A stretch of 64,000 bases of DNA from Cyclina sinensis (taxonomy: Eukaryota > Mollusca > Bivalvia > Venerida > Veneridae): positions 4,510,603 to 4,574,602 of the forward strand of contig JAAONU010000013.1 in the NCBI GenBank assembly GCA_012932295.1, given 5' to 3'. Below the pieces are notes generated by a model, which was not told the origin of the DNA, did not search any database, and saw nothing but the letters and a program-made list of their open reading frames with translations. This document shows positions 57,287 through 64,000 of the stretch, piece after piece (position 1 is the first letter of the stretch; every line of letters starts with the position of its first letter). The translations under genes were made by a program, and so were the position numbers.

Positions 57287-60160
57287 GATCAGTGCATTGA
57301 AGTAACATTTAAAAACAAAGCTAGTTTATAATGTACTGTGATTGGGCCACTGATGAAACTCTACCCTTTCCCAGAAAATATCTGATGTAATACATCAAGA
57401 TATATCCTGAAATGTGATTGGTTCATCGATCTAAGAGTGATTGACTGGATATGTAATTTGACCTACATTTTTTAAATCATTCACAGTGTATACCCAATGT
57501 ATATGTATTGATAAGATTCTATCTTCTGTTTTAGACTTTCTCTACCCCACTCAGGCACTTATTGGCAATCAATTTTACTAAATGAAAAAAAATGTTTATC
57601 AACAACTGCTGCCCCTTTATCACTACAAGAGCCAAGGTTATCTTTATTGGCAATAATATATTGAGTGGAGTATTTCGTACTTAAATGCATTTGTCTTTTA
57701 GGTGAAAACCTGAGGCTTTTGCTTGAGGTTATTTCAGATTATATAACATTTTTCAGATTTTTATAGTGAATTATTATGTTTTTGAATAATTTTACAGATA
57801 TCATAAAAAACATAAAAAGAAAATTTTACTATGAAATTTTGAATGCTTTGTAGAAATTCAGTTTCTAAGTAAGTCAACTTGCAGAGGTACTGACAAGTTT
57901 CAGACACTCCTTATCACATAGGAGCATTTCTTCCTTGCATAAACCTTTTTCATTTCTGGACAGATTTTGATTCAATAATGACTGTATCATTTTGTAGAAA
58001 AAATGCATGCTCTATTTAGGAAATAGTTTGAGTGATAGTGTTGAATATATCACAGTGTTGAGTTCAGATACGTTGTAATTTAATCACGAAAGCCGAGAAA
58101 CCATGATATATACGATGGTAGATCACGAAAACTTTAAAATCTATTTCCATTCTAACATATACGTATATGTATAAAGGGCACAAGTATTTGCACTATTTAC
58201 CAGTGACTTTTGCAGTAATGTCAGCAGTCGTGCGCATGTGTTCAACGTGATACAACTTAAATGATATGTCATGTTCAATTCCTTCTTTGTTTATTGGCGG
58301 CGAATTGCAAATAGAGTTAGAATGCATGATGCAGTTTGTTTTCATCAGGGAGGTATTTGAGACATTCTGCAAACAAGACTTTTGTGGCTCTCATGTACCT
58401 GCCGGGAGATTGTGGGAGATTTGCACAAGTAGTCAGCATATTTCAAGTCTTTGAGTTTTAGAATTATGTGATACACAGACATTTGCTCAGTGTGTTAGGA
58501 TTATATATGAAAATTAAATTCTCTTGCTATGTTCAGCTGCTGCTAGTATTTTTTGATTTTGTTTATTTCTTGATTACTTTTATATGTGTTTAAAGTTTTT
58601 CCTACAATTTTGTTTTTGTGATATAAATTACAGGGATATGTTGTAAAATATGCTTGTTTTAGTCTTTTATCGATACATAATATTAAGGGAACCTTTGCCT
58701 GTTTGAAAGAAATTGTAATGTCTTATGTAAGTTTTTACTTGATATTTTTGATAATCTGCTTTAAAAAAAATAAAAACTTAACAAGATATTACACATAATA
58801 CATTATTTAGCATCTTCCATCTTTCTGCTGATAGAATATTACTTCCCCGAAAAATCAGAAAAGAGAAGTTACATTTCCTACCACCTGCATACAATGTTGT
58901 TACTGGAATATTATTAATGGTATTCGTTGGAAATATCTTGCCTATCTGCCAATGAGTCTAGTTGTCTTTTTTCATACATCTTATGTTCACTTATTTCCAA
59001 AACCTTAGGTTAGCATGGTAAAAAACTCTAAGGTAAATGGACATAATTTCCTTGCCCATTTACTAATGTCTACCAGCCTAGCATTTATCAGATATTGCAG
59101 GCAGACCCAAATACTTCATTTCCAAACTGTATGAAACACACAAATCTGTGATAAAAGCTATTTGGATGGTAATGTGAAGAGTGTTACTGAACCTATAAGC
59201 TCCAAATTTATGCCAAAACACTCCATCTGAAGTTTAAATAATAATAATAAAGATTGAAGGCAGGGGAGGGGAGGGTGCATGCCTCTGTAACCCCCATTAG
59301 GCAGCCTTGCACTTACTACACCCTTGATGTGCAAAGGTCTAATCTTCATAAGAGTGATTATACCAATCATGTTGTATGTAATTATTGATCTTTTTTTTCA
59401 TGTATAAAAAAAGCAGTGTGACACTAACATCCTCTTTTCTTGTGTGTTTTGAAGCCAGGGTTTCAGTGTTGATAAGATTATACACTGCTTACACTAGTCA
59501 GTTTACATTGGGAAAGTTCCATACTTATAAATCATATACATAAAGTTGTTCAAATTATGCTTGCCTTAAACAGAATGTGCAATTAATTAGAGTTTTAGAT
59601 ATTGTCAGCATGTATGATATTGAGATGTAATTATTAGTATTACAATGTTCTGTTTCATATTTCTGGAAATCCATAAAAAAATTTGTTAAACTGTGCAAAG
59701 AAACCAGAGAGGTGTGTAATGAAACAGTATGGTAGTAATGTTTCTTAATACAGAACTCATGTGTTACGTTCATTATACTGAAATAAAATGTGAAATAATT
59801 TTCATCTCTCTTGTTATGTCATTGAGATGTTGCAGAATAATAAAGTCACGTAAAAATTGTTTGTGGCATATACTTCTGCATAAAATATGTGCAAAAATAT
59901 AGTTAAGGAAGTTACAACATAAGACTTTATTGTCATTTCATTGTACACACTTATTTTTAAAGGATTGATGATATAGGTTCTACATCAAAATTTAAAAATG
60001 CAAATTAACAGGACACTTTCAACATTTAATTGAATGTACATTTTAAGGGTTGAACATGACATTGTTGTATTGCTTTCTTTATTCCAACTCAAACCTCTTA
60101 CCAATCTTTTTAATGCCTGATTGTGCAAATTAAGCAACTGAAATTAGAGAAAATTATGTA
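57287..60160. other. Non-coding stretch downstream of the P450
   Basis: No exon recognised. It holds several AATAAA sites (58769, 59784, 59836). Part of it may be P450 3' UTR. Confidence 0.45.
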
Positions 60161-60169
60161 TCAGAATGT

Positions 60170-60912
60170 TGCAAAAGCTGAAATAAGACCCCTGGAGCAG
60201 GGCACAGTTTTGACCCAAGGGACATAACAGGGGCATAGCCTGCTTTTTTCAACTTGTAGGTCAATAGAAGGGATTTCAAAGGGCGGTTGCCTTAGCAAGG
60301 ATGAGGCCATAAATGGTCCAAGAGGCATAATTTGAACAATCTTTACCAAGGTACACTTATCAGGATGGTTTCTGACAAGAAGATTTTCAAAGATTTTATA
60401 TTAGAAAAGGAATCTCAGGCTGGGTTATTTTTAACCGTAGAAGCATAATTTTAACAAGCTTGGTAGACCCTTAGATGATACTCCATGAATAATATAATAA
60501 GGCCTAGGACCTGTGCTTCCAAACAAGTAGATATTTGAAGTTTTCCCAGTATAAGCCTTTTTTATCAAGTGACCCCTGGGGCAGGGCCATGAATGACCGC
60601 AGGGGCATAAGTTGAACAGTCTTGGTAAGGGGTCTCTTGGTGAACCTGTATGCAAAATATCTAAGCTCTAGTCCTTGAGGTTTCAGACAAGAAGATTTTC
60701 AAAGGTTTTCCTTTCAGTTGCCATAGTACCCAGAGTTCTTGATGGAATCCAATTCTGTTGAACAGCATTGAAAGAGAATCATGCAAGGAGCATCCCTGCA
60801 AAGTTTCATTCATTTTGGCCTGTTAGATTCAGAGGAAATGTTTTTTAAAGCAAGTCATGGATGCTAGACACCAGATGGAAGGTGATCCCAGCATCTTGCT
60901 CAGGTGAGCTTA
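60170..60912 (+). repeat. Dispersed repeat R3, longest copy
   Basis: It repeats internally the phrases acccctgg.gcagggc, gggcataa.ttgaacaa, aacaagaagattttcaaag, at about 60186, 60420 and 60570. It ends cttgctcaggtgagc, the reverse complement of the gctcacctgag that opens the repeat at 25506, so the two blocks may be opposite ends of one element family. Fragments lie at 23500 and 33230. Confidence 0.7.
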
Positions 60913-61490
60913 AAATTAGCCATAAAACCATCTGCAGCTTTTTTTTTTTTTTTTTCCAGTGCATATTCTTTCCTGTATGACCATCTACATGTGCGGAAGG
61001 TTGTTCACCTCAGTCTGAAGAATATACTCTAAAAGATGCATGAAGACTAGGACAAAATTTCTCATTATCCCATATAGTGAATAATACAAAGGCCCATAAT
61101 TCCGGTAAAATAGGCCCAACAAATTTATTCCTGTACAACTATCTATATACCAAGGTTGTTCATCTATGAAGATTGTGAGCAAATCCTCCAAAGATGAATG
61201 AGGAGTTTGACAACCAAGATTTTCTCAGCTACTTCTTGTAGTGAAAAATACAGAGGTTATAATTCCAGTAAGGCTTTGGCCTAACAGAAATTCCTTCATG
61301 ACAATCTACACACTTAGGCTATTAAATTCTGAAGTATTTTTCTAAAAGATGAATGAAAAGATTGACTAATGGTTACTCATGGGTATATGACAAAATCTTG
61401 TAAAAAACTTTGCACAAAATGAAGCAATTCTCCACAGTGCCTTTGTCCATTTGTCTGTAGATCTAGATATATCTACTGCTAAATTATACT
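60913..61490. other. Non-coding stretch with internal similarity
   Basis: Phrases such as atgac.atctacac and aaagatgaatgaa recur at about 60980, 61140 and 61290. This suggests another decayed module repeat, but its borders are unclear. Confidence 0.4.
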
Positions 61491-61495
61491 TTAGG

Positions 61496-61716
61496 CAAGG
61501 GCATAACTAGGCCAAAATTAAATGTATGCACAAACCTGCAAGGGGGGCTGCGTCAGGCCCCCTCGCAGGTTCAGGGCAGAGACCTAATGGGGATCCAGGT
61601 GGCGAAGCCCCCAGAAGCTTAACAGATTGTGCATTTGAATAATTTTATTTTTTTTCTACCACCTGGTGTGAATTGTATGCACATACGTCTTCTGTATATA
61701 GGCAGCTACGCCACTG
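61496..61716. mobile_element. Small inverted-repeat DNA element, hAT-like ends
   Basis: The left end is caagggcataactaggcc. The right end is ggcagctacgccactg, whose reverse complement cagtggcgtagctgcc pairs imperfectly with the left end. This matches the end type of non-autonomous hAT elements. An inner inverted pair (acctgcaaggggg / ccccctcgcaggt, 61541-61569) forms a hairpin. Target duplications are not clear. Confidence 0.55.
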
Positions 61717-62007
61717 ATAGGTCTACCTGTATTTTTCTTTTGTGACAGTAAAGATGGGACATATTATTTATTGTATTGCAATGTGTTGCAAACTAATCCA
61801 TCCATCTGTTTGTCTCGTTTGGGTATTTAAATATCTCTTTGTTTCAATAGATATCTTGATCTATATTATAAGGGTATTGAAACAAAAACCACAAGTATGA
61901 TAATTTGACTTAGTATAGATATACATAAAAAAACAACAAAAAAGCAAAAAAAAAGAACTGTAAACATCCTTTAAAACACTTTGAAGAATAAAAAGATAAA
62001 TCTGAGG

Positions 62008-62236
62008 ATGAAAGGTAAAAGAGGAACGAGCGCGTATTGCCAATATACGCTGTTTATTTTAGGGTTTCATTTTGAATATTGCGCCTGGACAAATTATGCG
62101 GATGACGTCAAAGGTAACTATAGCAGGTACTCTTCCAATGAAAATAATAGGCCGCTTATGTATCCAAATCAATATTCAAGGTCGGGTTTACTAACGGCTG
62201 GAATTTTGTTTACAGTGACATATTTTACATTTTTCG
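62008..62236 (+). CDS. Candidate exon, protein with two hydrophobic segments
   Basis: From ATG 62008 the frame reads MKGKRGTSAYCQYTLFILGF, then a loop with an N-glycosylation-type NYS, then SGLLTAGILFTVTYFTFFG, up to a gtaggt donor. There are two hydrophobic segments around a polar loop, the start of a small multi-span membrane protein if real. Alternatively, a good acceptor (gtttattttag, 62062) would make it an internal exon starting at 62063. CpG-containing, better-balanced codons than the flanks. Family not recognised and no next exon found. Confidence 0.4.
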
Positions 62237-62457
62237 GTAGGTAATGTATATGACGCAACACATAGCATATAGTTTAGGCTTCTATAGTAGTGTGTATTAA
62301 CGCACAAGTTTGTTATAGACAGTCAGCCTTAAAATTATAAATTCATCAAAAATGGCCGCCATAAACATGGTTTGGAAATGTAAAATGGGGTAAACCGGTT
62401 ACTTGTTTTCACTGTTGTAAGTATCAGTGCGTAGTGTCAGTGGTGCCCATAGGTGGT

Positions 62458-62584
62458 ATGTTGAAAAGCACGCAGAATTTCAGGTTTTTTGTCTGCACGC
62501 TGTTTATTCTCTGCTTATTTCCGTACATAGTGATTGCGTGGGAGGGGCACCCGGTTTATAATCTGTTTAATTCTGTGTTACACT
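62458..62584 (+). CDS. Candidate first exon with signal-anchor-like segment
   Basis: ATG at 62458 opens MLKSTQNFRFFVCTLFILCL, then FPYIVIAWEGHPVYNLFNSV and LH, ending in phase 1 at a strong gtaagt donor (62585). Basic N-terminus plus a long hydrophobic run suggests a signal peptide or type II membrane anchor. No downstream exon is recognised before the window ends. Its phase does not fit the 62008-62236 exon, so the two would be separate or alternative starts. Confidence 0.45.
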
Positions 62585-62744
62585 GTAAGTACTGACTATT
62601 GCACTAGTGTATATTTTCATGCAATATTGTAAAATATGTATTCAGGAAAATGTTATAACGTTTGCATAGTTTGAACAGTATTGCCAACCTTTTCTCAGCC
62701 GTTGAAAACTGGTGTTGAGTTGTGTTTTCCAAGCAGTCAATCAG

Positions 62745-62850
62745 GGTAGTCCAACTGATTGTACGCAAGTCGAGAGATATTGTGTAATTTTTTGTATGTG
62801 TCAATATCTCTCCTCCGTGAGATTCTGACCCATAACAAAAAAATCTCAGA
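62745..62850 (+). repeat. Dispersed repeat R5, copy 2, with hairpin
   Basis: Shares both outer segments with 42375-42475. Its middle holds a perfect 11-bp inverted repeat, gagagatattg (62772-62782) with caatatctctc (62802-62812). Confidence 0.65.
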
Positions 62851-63008
62851 ATATGCTCAAGCTGTCACTTGAATTATTTTGACTATCAATCAGGGGGGTT
62901 GTTGTGAGAAAGTTTGACAAAACAAAAATGTTGCTGTTATTTATTTTTTTGTCTATGGTAAAAAGTCCATGACAAGAAAGCTACATCTTGACATATCAGA
63001 TAGATTAC

Positions 63009-63056
63009 TTGAAGTCAGAGACATAGATAACATGTTATCTATGTCTCTGTTGAAGT
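63009..63056. mobile_element. 17+17-nt excision-scar-like palindrome with 7-bp duplications
   Basis: ttgaagt (63009-63015) and ttgaagt (63050-63056) flank a perfect 34-bp palindrome at 63016-63049. Its halves are cagagacatagataaca and its exact reverse complement. These are exactly the outer 17 nt of the left and right ends of the 508-bp element 250 bp away. There is no interior sequence. Confidence 0.85.
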
Positions 63057-63261
63057 TTAGTGATAAAAAATGTTTATTTGTAAAAATTTTATGATAACTA
63101 ATATCGATGGCAAAACTTTATACTGGATACAAAGCATTGCATGAATTTCGTAAAGAAGCTATACATTTTCTCTGCCCTATGTATGAAAAATGTCCTTTTG
63201 CAGTCTGATTGAAATTACAGAGTAAAAACAGTTTTTTAGGAGAGAATTATGTTAGTGGAAT

Positions 63262-63769
63262 CAGAGACATAGATAACAGAGATAAGCAGCTCCTATTTAC
63301 TCCATTGAAAAAGCGCACATGCCTCTCAAAAAGTGAAAAAATTAGGCATTTTGTAGCAATTAAAACTCAATGGCTATTTGTTCGACTTTTTTAAGGTATA
63401 CATCATTTGAAAGCTTAAACAGTGGTCTATAGCTGCAAGTTAAAATATTGGCAACTTTCTAGCCCTTTAATTTAATATAACTTGGCAGAATATACCCATT
63501 ATCCCAGATTTTCACCATCTTTATAGTTTTGTGAAAAATGATTAAGTTGCAGTTCTCTTTAACACATGATGCATCATTTATTTTTACCAGGACTAAAATT
63601 ATTTTACCTGCAGCAATAGACAAATGACTATGCTTTCAGAAAATGTATAATTTGATTCAATTTGGCAACTAGTTAACAAGTTATACTTGCTACAAGACAC
63701 TGTCTTAGCAGGCACGCGTGAGACCTTAACTAGCTAGGAAGTTGCCTATCTCTGTTATCTATGTCTCTG
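63262..63769. mobile_element. 508-bp MITE with perfect 23-bp terminal inverted repeats
   Basis: The left terminus 63262-63284 (starting cagagacatagataaca, ending gagata) is the exact reverse complement of 63747-63769. Weaker pairing continues inward (gcagctccta against gcaacttccta). The direct duplications gtggaat at 63255-63261 and 63770-63776 mark insertion. No protein is encoded, so it depends on a transposase elsewhere. CA...TG ends with 7-bp duplications resemble the P superfamily more than hAT (8 bp), but this assignment is inference. Confidence 0.88.
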
Positions 63770-63776
63770 GTGGAAT

Positions 63777-64000
63777 TAAATATGGTGAATTAAAATTGGT
63801 AGCATGAATTGTTTGCTCTGAAATACACCACAAGATAACAGCTAGTACACACTCCCCTAACAGGCAGTCATCAGGTCTCTTTAATACTAGTCTTCTTCAC
63901 ACATGGTTGTAGTCATTTCTTGAGTGGATGCTACATTGTCAACACCAAATGTTCTCAGAGAGTACTGAATACACAAAAATGTTTTTCCCAAGGAAGGTAA
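63777..64000. other. Window end, nothing recognised
   Basis: No exon or repeat identified. Confidence 0.4.

Noticed and set aside
63016..63049. Operator-like perfect palindrome (transcription factor site)
   Set aside because: Identity of both halves to the termini of the nearby element and flanking 7-bp duplications explain it better as a transposon scar.

Overview
The window looks like nuclear DNA from an invertebrate animal, most likely a bivalve mollusc. It is AT-rich and gene-poor, with short exons separated by GT...AG introns. It is crowded with short dispersed repeats of the kinds familiar from clam and oyster genomes: tRNA-derived SINEs, small inverted-repeat elements, and elements built from ~145-170 bp internal modules. 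No bacterial-style operon, CRISPR array or rRNA gene is visible. The taxonomic call is an inference from P450 type and repeat style.

Two multi-exon genes can be assembled with consistent splice phases. (1) A complete mitochondrial-clan cytochrome P450 lies on the + strand at 45704-56784. It has nine exons and 512 codons from the preferred start, with all hallmark motifs present except the usual acidic residue of the I helix. (2) The 5' part of an unrecognised coiled-coil protein lies on the - strand at 40657-18510. Four phase-compatible exons give 185 residues: a Ser/Arg/Thr-rich disordered N-terminus, a short globular segment, then a charged coiled coil. It runs out of recognisable exons to the left. 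Weaker candidates are two exons encoding membrane segments near the right end (62008-62236 and 62458-62584), a lone - strand ORF at 44830-45066, and several exon-like ORFs marked low confidence.

Layout: 1-18.5 kb is non-coding, with a 71-bp satellite (2.6-3.2 kb), a 37/74-bp satellite (6.3-7.8 kb), a SINE, a polypurine tract and module repeats. 18.5-40.7 kb is the coiled-coil gene with its large introns, which hold a 145-bp satellite, a 43-bp satellite, inverted-repeat elements and a foldback element. 40.7-45.6 kb is an intergenic, transposon-rich stretch with a decayed non-LTR retrotransposon. 45.7-56.8 kb is the P450, whose introns carry repeats; intron 6 holds a degenerate array copied from the 3' edge of exon 6. 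56.8-64 kb is mostly non-coding, with a SINE that has perfect target-site duplications, small DNA elements and the candidate membrane-protein exons.

The most unusual observation is a family of inverted-repeat elements with 7-bp target duplications. One copy is a 508-bp element (63262-63769) with perfect 23-bp termini. Two other sites (63016-63049 and 44242-44270) consist only of the two terminal ends joined together between 7-bp duplications. One of these is exactly 17 + 17 nt. This is the scar expected from a transposase that cuts 17 nt inside its element, as P-element transposase does.
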